Assembly: GCA_050329935.1 (NCBI GenBank)
Contig: JBHJOI010000101.1
Span: forward strand, 1 to 64,000
DNA from: CAYSFW01 sp050329935
GTDB lineage: Bacteria > Pseudomonadota > Gammaproteobacteria > UWMA-0217
Length of the DNA stretch: 64,000 bases
Reading direction: 5' to 3'
In this document: in pieces, positions 1 to 7,648 of the stretch
How positions within the stretch are numbered: position 1 is the stretch's first letter
Layout: each line of letters begins with the position of its first letter
Program-made: the position numbers and the translations under genes
Notes under the pieces: model-generated
Seen by the model: the letters and a program-made list of their open reading frames with translations, nothing else
What the model was told of the DNA's origin: nothing
Databases searched by the model: none

Positions 1-117
1 GCTGCCGACGTGCGTCGTATAGGGGGCCGGGCAACGCGAACGCGCGTGGTGAATCTCTGAGTACCGTGAAGCGCGGGAATTCCGCCGCGCTGTTCAAGTC
101 GTTTACGGTCACCCTTC
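1..117. other. Unassigned segment before the nosD homology
   Basis: These bases do not continue the NosD reading frame. The nosD frame meets a TGA at 67-69, and the residues between that stop and position 118 do not look like NosD beta-helix repeats. A + strand frame is open from base 3 to about 152, and a - strand frame is also open across the segment. Neither gives a product I recognise. It could be an insertion or rearrangement end, or an assembly junction. Confidence 0.4.
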
Positions 118-1107
118 GATGCGACGCTGAAAGGCCTGCGCGTCATCGGATCGGGTGAATCGCACAACGATATCGACGCCGGGTTTCAGGTGCGCGGCAA
201 CTTCAATGTCATTCGCGATAACGTGATTGAGGATTGCCTGTTTGGTATTGACCTTCAGCAATCCGAAAACAATATTGTGCGCCGCAACCGGATCCGCTCG
301 AAGCCGTTCGAGCTGGGTCAGCGTGGTGACGCCATTCGCCTTTGGTACAGCTTCAACAATAAAATCATCGATAACGAGGTCAAGGACTCCCGCGACATCG
401 TGGTTTGGTATTCGGCGGACAATACCATCAAGGGCAACAGCGGCTCCGACAGCCGCTATTCGCTGCATTTCATGTATTCGCGCTACAACCTGGTTGAAGA
501 CAATCGGTTTATCCGCAACACCGTGGGTATCTTCGTCATGTACAGCGATGGCGTGGTGCTGCGTAATAACCGCATCGCGCACGCCACTGGTCCGACCGGG
601 GTCGGCATCGGGTTCAAGGAAACCTCCGATCTCGTGATCGAAAACAACTCGATTTTGTATTGCGCCAGTGGACTGTATATCGACGTTTCGCCGTATCAGC
701 CCGATACGACCAACCGGTTTCGCGACAACCTGATTGCGTACAACGGCATCGGGGCGCGTTTTCTGAACGACTGGAAAGACAATCTCTTCGAACGCAATCG
801 CTTTGTCGATAACCTGACCCAGGTCGTGGTCGGCGGCGGTGGCACCGCCAATCGCAATCAATGGCGCGACAATTTCTGGAGCGACTACCAGGGTTTCGAT
901 CAGGATCGAGACGGTATCGGCGATACGCCCTACCGGCTGTACGCGTACTCCGACCGCATCTGGAACGACAAGCCATACGCCCAATTCTTCAAGGGCTCGC
1001 CGGTGCTGGAGACATTTGATTTCCTTGAGCGACTGGCCCCCTTCAGCAAGCCGTTGTTGTTGGTGAGCGACGACTCGCCGCGCATGCTCGTTGAGGGGCA
1101 ACCATGA
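118..1107 (+). CDS. nosD: NosD-like periplasmic copper-processing protein, 5' end missing
   Basis: NosD is a periplasmic right-handed beta-helix protein (CASH/parallel beta-helix repeats) needed to assemble the CuZ centre of nitrous oxide reductase with the ABC transporter NosFY. Homology to the complete NosD at 5186-6409 starts at about base 118, where TLKGLRVIGSG matches TVRGMRLIGSG. About 83 N-terminal residues, including the signal peptide, are absent. The first in-frame start codon in the homologous part is GTG at 190, which lies inside the repeat domain and is unlikely to be the true start. The C-terminus (FWSDYQGFDQDRDGIGD, then a PYRLY-type ending) is intact. The stop overlaps the nosG start (ATGA at 1104-1107), so the operon continues. 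It may be a remnant or an assembly break. Confidence 0.8.
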   Translation, partial: DATLKGLRVIGSGESHNDIDAGFQVRGNFNVIRDNVIEDCLFGIDLQQSENNIVRRNRIRSKPFELGQRGDAIRLWYSFNNKIIDNEVKDSRDIVVWYSADNTIKGNSGSDSRYSLHFMYSRYNLVEDNRFIRNTVGIFVMYSDGVVLRNNRIAHATGPTGVGIGFKETSDLVIENNSILYCASGLYIDVSPYQPDTTNRFRDNLIAYNGIGARFLNDWKDNLFERNRFVDNLTQVVVGGGGTANRNQWRDNFWSDYQGFDQDRDGIGDTPYRLYAYSDRIWNDKPYAQFFKGSPVLETFDFLERLAPFSKPLLLVSDDSPRMLVEGQP

Positions 1108-1952
1108 GCGATACCACCGAACCCAGCGCGCCGCCCTCGCGGCGGCAACAACAGGCACGCCGTGCGTTCCTGCGGAGTGGCGTTCTCGTGGTCGGCGTGG
1201 TCGCGGCAGCGGTAGCGGGTTTCGCGCCAGTTGTATCCGGTGGTAGCGCACGACTACGTCCACCGGGTGCGCTCAAGGATCTGCTGGATGAACGTGAGTT
1301 TCTCGCGTCCTGCATCAAGTGCGGGCAGTGTGTGCAGGTCTGCCCGGTCGAGGCGATCAAGTTGGCGGATCTGCTCGACGGATTCGGTGTGGGCACACCC
1401 TATATCGAGGCGCGGGATCAAGCCTGCGATTTCTCATGCGACGGCTTGCAATGCGTGTTGGCCTGTCCGACCGGCGCGCTGACACATGCGATCAATTATC
1501 CGGCCGAGACGCGGATGGGCTATGCGCGTCTGGCGCGGCCTGAGGCGTGTCTGGCGTGGCAGGGGCGTGGATTTCAAGGACTCGCGCGCGGCAAGGATTA
1601 TCTCGGGCGGTTGCGGTATGACGAGATCGATCGGTGGCGACCGCTACCTGTCGCGGGGCACGTTTATGACGTCGATGTCTGCGATCTGTGCGTGCGGCAG
1701 TGCCCGATCGAAATACGCCTGGCTCAGTGCGCCGATGGAAAGCCACCCTCCGGCGATCCTAATCAATGTCCTCCGCGCCACGCGATCGGGCTAGAGCGCG
1801 TTACTGGCGCCGATGGCGTCGAGCGTATGCAACCCGTCGTCCACGACGGCTGCGTTGGCTGTGGCGTCTGCGAAATGATTTGCCCGGCCGAGCCGGCGGC
1901 AATCGTGATCGACATCGACCAGAGCGCTGATTCGGTGCGAGGTGCGGCATGA
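1104..1952 (+). CDS. nosG: NosG, NapG/MauM-type ferredoxin protein
   Basis: This 282-residue iron-sulfur protein probably carries electrons between the quinol pool and the periplasmic N2O reductase system together with NosH. A twin-arginine leader is visible (ARRAFLRSG, Arg19-Arg20, followed by a hydrophobic stretch to about residue 45). Four cysteine groups follow: C70/73/76/80, C108/112/117/121, C193/196/200 plus a later Cys, and C250/253/256/260. This is the four [4Fe-4S] pattern of the NapG family. The start overlaps the preceding nosD stop by 4 bases, and the stop overlaps nosH in the same way, which points to translational coupling. I call it nosG rather than napG because the neighbours are nos genes; no napA is present. 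Confidence 0.85.
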   Translation: MSDTTEPSAPPSRRQQQARRAFLRSGVLVVGVVAAAVAGFAPVVSGGSARLRPPGALKDLLDEREFLASCIKCGQCVQVCPVEAIKLADLLDGFGVGTPYIEARDQACDFSCDGLQCVLACPTGALTHAINYPAETRMGYARLARPEACLAWQGRGFQGLARGKDYLGRLRYDEIDRWRPLPVAGHVYDVDVCDLCVRQCPIEIRLAQCADGKPPSGDPNQCPPRHAIGLERVTGADGVERMQPVVHDGCVGCGVCEMICPAEPAAIVIDIDQSADSVRGAA

Positions 1953-2953
1953 CCCGATTGAGCGAATCGCTGGCGCAATTGTTCGGGCGTGAGCCGTCGC
2001 GGCCATCGGTGAACGAGTTGACCCCCGCGGTCCGCGCGCTGTACGCGGAAAAGCGTCTCAAACGTATGACCAAGGCGGAATTCCTCGCGATCAAGGCGTC
2101 CCACGCGCACACGCGACAGACGTGGCGTAACCGACGCTGGTTGACGCTGTTGGCGATCAATTTGCTGTTTGTCGTATCGTATTACTTTGATATTCAGTTG
2201 CTCGAAGGCGCCTTGACTGCCTCGCGTTTCATCGGGTTCCACATGGCCGATCTGAATGCCGCGTTACAGGTGATGTTGGCATTCAAGCACGTCGTGCTGA
2301 ACTTGATCATTGGCACGACCACGGTATTGATCATGTGGTTGTTGTTGGGTGGCCGAACGTTTTGCTCGTGGGTCTGTCCCTATCACCTGCTCTCGGAATG
2401 GGCCGAAAAGCTACACCTGTGGTTGGCGGCACGTAAATGGGTACGCGATGTCGGCTTTCATCGGGGCACGCGCACCGTGCTTTACGTCGTGTTCGCGTTG
2501 CTCGCGATCATCACCGGCTATACCGTGTTCGAGACGATCTCGCCCACCGGGATCCTCAGTCGGGCGTTGATTTATGGTCCAGGTGTCGCGCTGGTTTGGG
2601 TGGGGTTGTTGCTGCTGTTCGAGATATTCGTATCGCGGCGCGCGTGGTGCCGTTACGTTTGTCCGATTGGCGTCACCTACGGTCTGGTGGGTGCGTTCTC
2701 GCCGTTGCGAGTGACCTATAACGCGGTTGATTGCCACCATGAAGGCGAGTGTCGCAAGGTCTGCCTGGTACCGCACGTTCTAAGCGTGACGGTCAAGGGA
2801 CGGTCCCGCGACGTCGAGATGGCGCTCGGGGCGGACTGCACGCGCTGCGGAATGTGTATCGACGCCTGTCCAACCGGGTCGTTGAAATTCGAATTCAAGG
2901 GCCTGAGCCGCTTGCTCGGATCGGCGCCGAAATCCAACGGAGAAGTCACATGA
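1949..2953 (+). CDS. nosH: NosH, NapH-type membrane ferredoxin/quinol oxidase
   Basis: This is a 334-residue polytopic inner-membrane protein of the NapH family, thought to take electrons from quinol and pass them to NosG. Hydrophobic segments lie at about residues 63-82, 110-134, 175-195 and 212-228. Two CxxxCP motifs sit at membrane edges (C139/C143 and C234/C238). A C-terminal ferredoxin domain follows with C262/268/272 and C297/300/303/307 (CTRCGMCIDACP). Its ATG overlaps the nosG stop (ATGA), and its stop overlaps the nosF start. It is the usual partner of NosG in clade II nos clusters. Confidence 0.85.
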   Translation: MTRLSESLAQLFGREPSRPSVNELTPAVRALYAEKRLKRMTKAEFLAIKASHAHTRQTWRNRRWLTLLAINLLFVVSYYFDIQLLEGALTASRFIGFHMADLNAALQVMLAFKHVVLNLIIGTTTVLIMWLLLGGRTFCSWVCPYHLLSEWAEKLHLWLAARKWVRDVGFHRGTRTVLYVVFALLAIITGYTVFETISPTGILSRALIYGPGVALVWVGLLLLFEIFVSRRAWCRYVCPIGVTYGLVGAFSPLRVTYNAVDCHHEGECRKVCLVPHVLSVTVKGRSRDVEMALGADCTRCGMCIDACPTGSLKFEFKGLSRLLGSAPKSNGEVT

Positions 2954-3855
2954 TCCGCCTTGAGCGCGTATCCAAGTATTTTCGCCGCAACGCGGTTCTA
3001 CGCGAGGTGAGCCTCGAGGCGGCGGCTGGCGATCGTATCGCGCTGGTCGGATCGAATGGCGCCGGCAAGACGACCTTGATTCGTTGTTTGCTGGGGGAGT
3101 ATCGCTGCGAGGGCGCGGTGAGCATCGGTGGCCTCGATCCACGCACGCAGCGCACCGAGGTCCTGGGGCGAATCGGCTTCGTGCCGCAACTGCCGCCGCC
3201 GTTGCGAATGCCGGTGGGGCAATTGGTGAATTATGCCGCGAGTCTATGCGGCAGCGATCCCGCGCGCATGGTGGAGATCGCGCAAACGCTGGGACTGGAC
3301 GCACGTTCGGTTTGGCGCCAGGCATTTTTCAAGCTGTCTGGCGGGCAGAAGCAGAAACTTCTGATCAGCATTGCGCTGGGTCGTCCCTGCGCGCTCCTGG
3401 TGCTTGACGAGCCCGCAGCGAACCTGGATCCCGTCGCGCGCCACGCATTTTTTGCCTTGCTCGCGGAACGCCAGGATCGCTCCGCGATGCTGATCTCTAG
3501 TCATCGCCTCGACGAGGTCGCCGCGTTGGTGAATCGGGTAGTGGAGCTCGATCAGGGTCAGATCGTGCTGGACGACCACGTGGCCGATCAAATCTCCATT
3601 GGTAGCATGCTGCTCTGCACCATCCGGTTGACGCGCGCGCACGCGGCCTTCGCCGAAACCGCGCGCGATTGGGGTCTGAGCGATCTCGGCGAAGGGCGGC
3701 TCTGGTCGGGCGTGGTGGCGGGCCCTGATCGTCTGCGCTTTCTCGGCATGCTCTCGCGTTACGCGGGCCTTCTGAAAGGGATCGCGCTTGATGACGATCC
3801 GAACGCAATGAACGCCTGTGCGTCGAATGTGGAGCCGGTGTATGCGCAATCCTAG
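2950..3855 (+). CDS. nosF: NosF, ABC transporter ATPase
   Basis: This is the 301-residue cytoplasmic ATPase of the NosFY transporter, which works with NosD to supply a still-debated sulfur species or copper-loading activity for the CuZ site. Walker A is GSNGAGKTT (residues 34-42), the signature is LSGGQKQKL, and Walker B is LLVLDEPAANLDP. The reading frame is open further upstream to 2749, but the ATG at 2950 is chosen because it overlaps the nosH stop (ATGA) and begins the conserved fold directly (MIRLERVSKYF). The C-terminal 80 or so residues beyond the nucleotide-binding domain are typical of the NosF subgroup. The stop lies just past the nosL start. Confidence 0.9.
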   Translation: MIRLERVSKYFRRNAVLREVSLEAAAGDRIALVGSNGAGKTTLIRCLLGEYRCEGAVSIGGLDPRTQRTEVLGRIGFVPQLPPPLRMPVGQLVNYAASLCGSDPARMVEIAQTLGLDARSVWRQAFFKLSGGQKQKLLISIALGRPCALLVLDEPAANLDPVARHAFFALLAERQDRSAMLISSHRLDEVAALVNRVVELDQGQIVLDDHVADQISIGSMLLCTIRLTRAHAAFAETARDWGLSDLGEGRLWSGVVAGPDRLRFLGMLSRYAGLLKGIALDDDPNAMNACASNVEPVYAQS

Positions 3856-4342
3856 CGGTCGGTGTAGGCGCGGGTTCGTGCTTTGGGCATTGGTCTTGTT
3901 GGCAGGGTGCTCGTCCGAGCCGGATAGCGGACCGGGCGCGATACGTTGGGATCGCGAGGTTTGCGAGCGTTGCGTGATGGCGGTCAGCGACCGGCATTAC
4001 GCGGCGCAAGTCCGCGGTGGTCCCGCCGGGCAGAAGACCCGGCTCTACAAGTTCGACGATATCGGTTGCGCCACGTTGTGGCTGGAGGATCAATCCTGGG
4101 TTGATGATCCGCGCACCGAAATCTGGGTGACCGATTACCAGACGGGAAAATGGCTCGACGCGCGCAGCGCATGGTTCATCGAGGGTCGACGCACCCCGAT
4201 GGACTATGGACTCGGTGCGCAATCCGATTATGTCGCCGGCGCACTGGATTTCGACGCGGCACGCTTGCGGATTCGTGAGGTCGAGGCGCACTTTCACAGC
4301 ATCGATACCGGACCGCCGTCCGGTGTAACGTCTTCGGAGTAA
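3842..4342 (+). CDS. nosL: NosL, copper-binding outer-membrane lipoprotein
   Basis: NosL is a Cu(I)-binding lipoprotein that delivers copper for N2O reductase maturation. The ATG at 3842 gives a lipoprotein signal peptide with lipobox LLAGC (Cys23). The open frame reaches back to 3818, but the later start fits the signal peptide and overlaps the end of nosF. The copper-site motif CERCVM (C41, C44, M46) departs slightly from the usual CxxCGM, with Val replacing Gly. The protein is 166 residues, usual for the family. Its TAA overlaps the nosY start by one base. It is one of three NosL-family proteins in the window; the other two are at 7034-8280. Confidence 0.9.
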   Translation: MRNPSGRCRRGFVLWALVLLAGCSSEPDSGPGAIRWDREVCERCVMAVSDRHYAAQVRGGPAGQKTRLYKFDDIGCATLWLEDQSWVDDPRTEIWVTDYQTGKWLDARSAWFIEGRRTPMDYGLGAQSDYVAGALDFDAARLRIREVEAHFHSIDTGPPSGVTSSE

Positions 4343-5175
4343 TGCCCATGTCGCAACTCTTGCTGAATGTTCGTGCCGATATCGCCGAGTCTGTCCGCGC
4401 ACGCTGGTTCCTGCTTTACGCGCTGGTGTTTGGTGGGCTGATCGTCGCGTTGTTCGTGTCCGGACTGTCGGAATCGCGCGTGATGGGATTTACCGGTTTA
4501 TCGCGGTTGCTGGTGATCTACCTGCAAATCACGATGGCGATTCTTCCGTTGTTCGTCCTCATTACGACGGTGCGTTCGGTCGCTGGTGATCGTGAGGCCG
4601 GGGTTTTCGAGTATCTACTCGCGCTGCCGGTTGGTCTCGGCGCGTGGTACTGGGGCAAGTTGCTGGGTCGCTTCACGGTTGTATTCGTACCGGTGATGTT
4701 AGCGATGCTGCTCGGCATCCTCTGGGGTGTCGCGCGCGGTGCATCAGTGCCGTGGACGCAGGTGATATTTTATACCGGCTTCCTGCTGTCGCTGGCGTGG
4801 TGTTTCCTGGGCATCGGCATGCTGATTTCCACCATGGCGCGATCCTCGGATGTCGCGCAAAGCGCCGCGTTCATTGTCTGGCTGGTGTTGTTACTGTTCA
4901 TGGATTTAGTACTACTTGGACTGCTGGTGCGCGGGGGCCTGTCCGCTGAAGCCGTGATCGCGCTGGCGCTCGCGAATCCACTGCAGGTGTTTCGCACCGC
5001 GTCGATGTTGTTGTTTGATCCACAGCTCGTGCTGTTGGGTCCCTCGGCTTACCTCATCCTCGATAATTTTGGCGAGTCGGGCTACATTGCCTGGGCATTG
5101 TTTTATCCGGCGCTGATTGGCACCTTGTGCGCGGCGCTGGGGTACTGGGTGTTCCGTCGCGGCGATTTGCCCTGA
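4342..5175 (+). CDS. nosY: NosY, ABC-2 type permease
   Basis: This is the membrane subunit of the NosFY transporter, 277 residues. About six hydrophobic segments are visible, starting at residues 23-44 and 57-79 and ending with a helix near 245-268. Between helices 2 and 3 is SVAGDREAGVFEYLLALP, the typical ABC-2 coupling region (the DRE/SG-type motif found before the third helix). The start overlaps the nosL stop (TAATG). The gene order here is F-L-Y, whereas F-Y-L is more usual, but the assignment is clear from family features and context. Confidence 0.88.
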   Translation: MPMSQLLLNVRADIAESVRARWFLLYALVFGGLIVALFVSGLSESRVMGFTGLSRLLVIYLQITMAILPLFVLITTVRSVAGDREAGVFEYLLALPVGLGAWYWGKLLGRFTVVFVPVMLAMLLGILWGVARGASVPWTQVIFYTGFLLSLAWCFLGIGMLISTMARSSDVAQSAAFIVWLVLLLFMDLVLLGLLVRGGLSAEAVIALALANPLQVFRTASMLLFDPQLVLLGPSAYLILDNFGESGYIAWALFYPALIGTLCAALGYWVFRRGDLP

Positions 5176-5185
5176 GCGCAAGTCG

Positions 5186-6409
5186 ATGAAGCGGACGCAT
5201 CCGCTACGCTTCTGCCGGGGCTGGGCTGTGCTGGGATTACTTGCGTCGGGTTGGGCGCATGCCCTGGCACCGCTTCAGCTATTCGTCGAGTTGACGCCCG
5301 AACATGGCGTGTTGCGTCCGCCGCCGGGCAACTATGGCGGGCCCGTCGTGATTCGCAAACCGATGACGCTCGACGGCGGCGCGGCGGTTACGCTCGATGG
5401 CGAGGGTAGCGGCACGGTGTTGACGATCGAGGCCGATGGCGTAACGGTGCGCGGGATGCGTTTGATCGGATCGGGATCGTCGCACGATCAGGTCGACGCG
5501 GGGATATGGGTGCAGGGCGATGGCTGCCGCATCGAGGACAATACGATCGAGGACGTATTGTTCGGTATCCATCTGCAACAAGCCGACCGAAATCTCATAC
5601 GCGGCAATCGGATCCAATCGCACGCGGGCGAGGTCACATTGCGTGGCGACGGGATCCGCCTTTGGTACAGCCACGAAAATCGGATCGAGGGCAACACGCT
5701 CACGCGGGTGCGGGATTTGGTGCTGGCGAATTCCAACGCGAACGCGATCGTGGACAACGTCGTTGCCGATAGTCGAATCGCCTTGCAATTGATGTTCTCG
5801 CCGCTGAGCGAGGTACGCGGTAATCGCGTCAGTCACAGTCACTCCGGTATCGCCACCCTGTACTCGAACGATGTCACGATACGCGGCAACCGCATCCAGC
5901 ATCTACGCGAACGCGCCGGCGCGGCGTTGACGGTCAAGGATAGTTCCGGTGTCTTGATCGAGGACAACGAGGTGCTGCATTGTGTCTACGCACTGACTGC
6001 GAACGCGCCCGTGAATCCGGAGAATGTTCTCACCCTCAGGCGCAACCGGCTCGCTTACAATGACGTCGCGTGTTATTTCTATGGCGAGAAGGGTGGTCAT
6101 GTCATTCAAGGTAATCGCTTCGAACACAATATGTTGGATGTGCTGGTGAGCGCGCCGTCGAGCGCGCGCGCCAACGACTGGCGCGGCAACTATTGGGACA
6201 CCTATTCCGGGTTCGATCGCGATGGCGACGGATTCGGCGATCGCGCGCATACGTTTCAGATTTATGCCGATCGGCTGTGGATGGATCGTCCTTTCGCGCG
6301 CTTTTTTCGCGGCACGCCCGCATTGAGTGTGCTCGATTTTGTCGAGCGCCTGATACCATTCTCGGCGCCTGAGTGGGTGCTGCGAGATCCCGCACCGCTG
6401 ATGCGCTAG
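5186..6409 (+). CDS. nosD: NosD, second and complete copy
   Basis: This is a complete 407-residue periplasmic copper-processing protein of the NosD family. A Sec signal peptide occupies about residues 1-27 (ending near GWAHA). It is followed by the PGNY...VIRKPMTLDG entry strand and a long run of parallel beta-helix repeats (IEDN, IRGNRI, IRLWYS, VRGNRV and similar). The C-terminus is NYWDTYSGFDRDGDGFGD, followed by a partly hydrophobic tail. The open frame extends back to 5117 inside nosY; ATG 5186 is chosen for its signal peptide. It is clearly a paralogue of the broken nosD at the window start, with shared blocks such as FGIxLQQ and GDxIRLWYS. It lies 10 bases after nosY, in the same operon. 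Confidence 0.9.
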   Translation: MKRTHPLRFCRGWAVLGLLASGWAHALAPLQLFVELTPEHGVLRPPPGNYGGPVVIRKPMTLDGGAAVTLDGEGSGTVLTIEADGVTVRGMRLIGSGSSHDQVDAGIWVQGDGCRIEDNTIEDVLFGIHLQQADRNLIRGNRIQSHAGEVTLRGDGIRLWYSHENRIEGNTLTRVRDLVLANSNANAIVDNVVADSRIALQLMFSPLSEVRGNRVSHSHSGIATLYSNDVTIRGNRIQHLRERAGAALTVKDSSGVLIEDNEVLHCVYALTANAPVNPENVLTLRRNRLAYNDVACYFYGEKGGHVIQGNRFEHNMLDVLVSAPSSARANDWRGNYWDTYSGFDRDGDGFGDRAHTFQIYADRLWMDRPFARFFRGTPALSVLDFVERLIPFSAPEWVLRDPAPLMR

Positions 6410-6423
6410 CTTTGTGTAACCCT

Positions 6424-6948
6424 ATGAATGAAATCGACCAATCACAGCCCCCGTCTTCGCATGCCAGTCAACGGGTGTTGCGCTATCTGATTCCGGCGCT
6501 CGTGCTCGCCGCGTTGGGTGCGCTCGCGGTGGTGGGATACCTCGCCCGGGGTACGCTGGAACCCGAAATCGCGTTGACCCTGCAACCCGATGCCGCTTGC
6601 GACCTGCGGCAGGCGGCCTGCGAGCTGGCGTTGCCGGACGGCGGCAAGGTCAGTTTCAATATTGGGCCGCGCTCGATTCCATTGCTGGAGCCGCTCGCGC
6701 TGACGGTTGTCGTCTCGGACGCACTCGTGACGGCCGTGGAGGTGGACTTTGTCGGCGTCGACATGAATATGGGCTACAACCATGCCCGCCTGGTCGCGCA
6801 AGACGACGGCGCATTTCGCGGTAGCGCCACGCTGCCGGTTTGCGTGCGTCAACGCATGGATTGGGAGGCACGGGTCCTGCTCGAAACAGCGTCGGGTTGG
6901 ATACTCGCCCCGTTTCACTTTCATACCTTGAAGGGACGCGGTGCGTGA
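6424..6948 (+). CDS. Small membrane-anchored protein of the nos operon
   Basis: I do not recognise the family with certainty. The 174-residue protein has a short cytoplasmic N-terminus, one membrane helix at about residues 20-40, and a periplasmic domain. That domain holds candidate metal ligands: C59, C66, C140, and a DMNMGYNH stretch (M114, M116, H120) followed by LPVC. A Met/His loop in a beta-rich anchored domain is reminiscent of FixH/CcoH-like or copper-chaperone proteins, but this is a resemblance only. ATG 6424 lies 14 bases after nosD, so it is probably the last gene of the nos operon. A role in copper handling is inferred from context. Confidence 0.6.
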   Translation: MNEIDQSQPPSSHASQRVLRYLIPALVLAALGALAVVGYLARGTLEPEIALTLQPDAACDLRQAACELALPDGGKVSFNIGPRSIPLLEPLALTVVVSDALVTAVEVDFVGVDMNMGYNHARLVAQDDGAFRGSATLPVCVRQRMDWEARVLLETASGWILAPFHFHTLKGRGA

Positions 6949-7033
6949 CCACGCGTTACGGCGTGGCGCCATTCGCCGGACCCACCGTCGACCGCGTTCG
7001 TCCGATGCCGATCGGCGAGCGGGCCAACAACAC

Positions 7034-7648
7034 TCATTCGACGTCGAAACGTCCCTCGTCGAGTGCTTGCACCAGAGCCGGCGTCACCGCGTCGAAGCGC
7101 AGAATTCGCCGACCCTGGTGATCTTTCTGGAATTCCTCGGCGTCGGCCGCCGTCGCGAGTGGGACCAGTTCGTGCCCCATCGGACCCAGTACGTCCGAGC
7201 CGATGACGTACCAAGCGTCCTTCGCGGCGATACGTTGCAATCCGTAATACTCGGTCACACCGATGGCCTCGATATCCTCGTGGCGTTGGCCGGGTGCCCA
7301 GCGGGCCAGGTCGTGCAGGTATTTGAATAGATCCTTGGCGCCGTCAAAATGGTGCGCATGGCCGTCGCGGTAACGCACGGTCGCGATCCAGTGCGGGTAT
7401 TTGGCGACGAACATGCCGCAAACCGGGCAGGTGTCTTTCGCGCCGGGATTCGGCAGATCGAGCGGGGCGGCCGCGAGCTCGGCCGCCGGGATGGCCAGCG
7501 GTAGCGCCGCGAGACTCAGCAGGAATTGGCGGCGCGAGAGGCACTCGGCTGGCAGGGTGCGTTCCTGAGTGGGCTGTAGGCGCGCACGGGTCGCGCCGCG
7601 GCTATTATTCCCCGCGGTGCGGCATCGGTCCAAGGAGTTGCCTGGCAT
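7034..7648 (-). CDS. NosL-family protein with twin-arginine leader
   Basis: This is a 204-residue NosL-like protein. The core motif CPVCGM (C74, C77, M79) matches the Cu(I)-binding CxxCGM of NosL. Further family features follow: a HAHHFDGAKDLFKY block and the YVIGSDVLGPMGHELVPL block. Instead of a lipobox it has a twin-arginine-type leader (SRRQFLLSLAALPLA, Arg39-Arg40). The leader is preceded by an unusually long 38-residue extension because no start codon lies closer; the true start could be a non-ATG codon nearer the leader. The ATG overlaps the TGA of the upstream gene (GTGATG), so the two NosL-like genes are translationally coupled. It converges on the nos operon. Confidence 0.8.
   Translation of the reverse strand: MPGNSLDRCRTAGNNSRGATRARLQPTQERTLPAECLSRRQFLLSLAALPLAIPAAELAAAPLDLPNPGAKDTCPVCGMFVAKYPHWIATVRYRDGHAHHFDGAKDLFKYLHDLARWAPGQRHEDIEAIGVTEYYGLQRIAAKDAWYVIGSDVLGPMGHELVPLATAADAEEFQKDHQGRRILRFDAVTPALVQALDEGRFDVE

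Noticed and set aside
34..117. Group II intron or insertion-sequence end at the window start
   Set aside because: The non-homologous 117 bases could suit such an element, but I see no terminal repeat, domain V hairpin or reverse transcriptase gene to support it.
109..1263. 384-codon open frame on the - strand
   Set aside because: It lies fully antisense to nosD and the start of nosG, both of which carry strong family features. The translation shows no recognisable domain and has the composition of a G+C-rich shadow frame.
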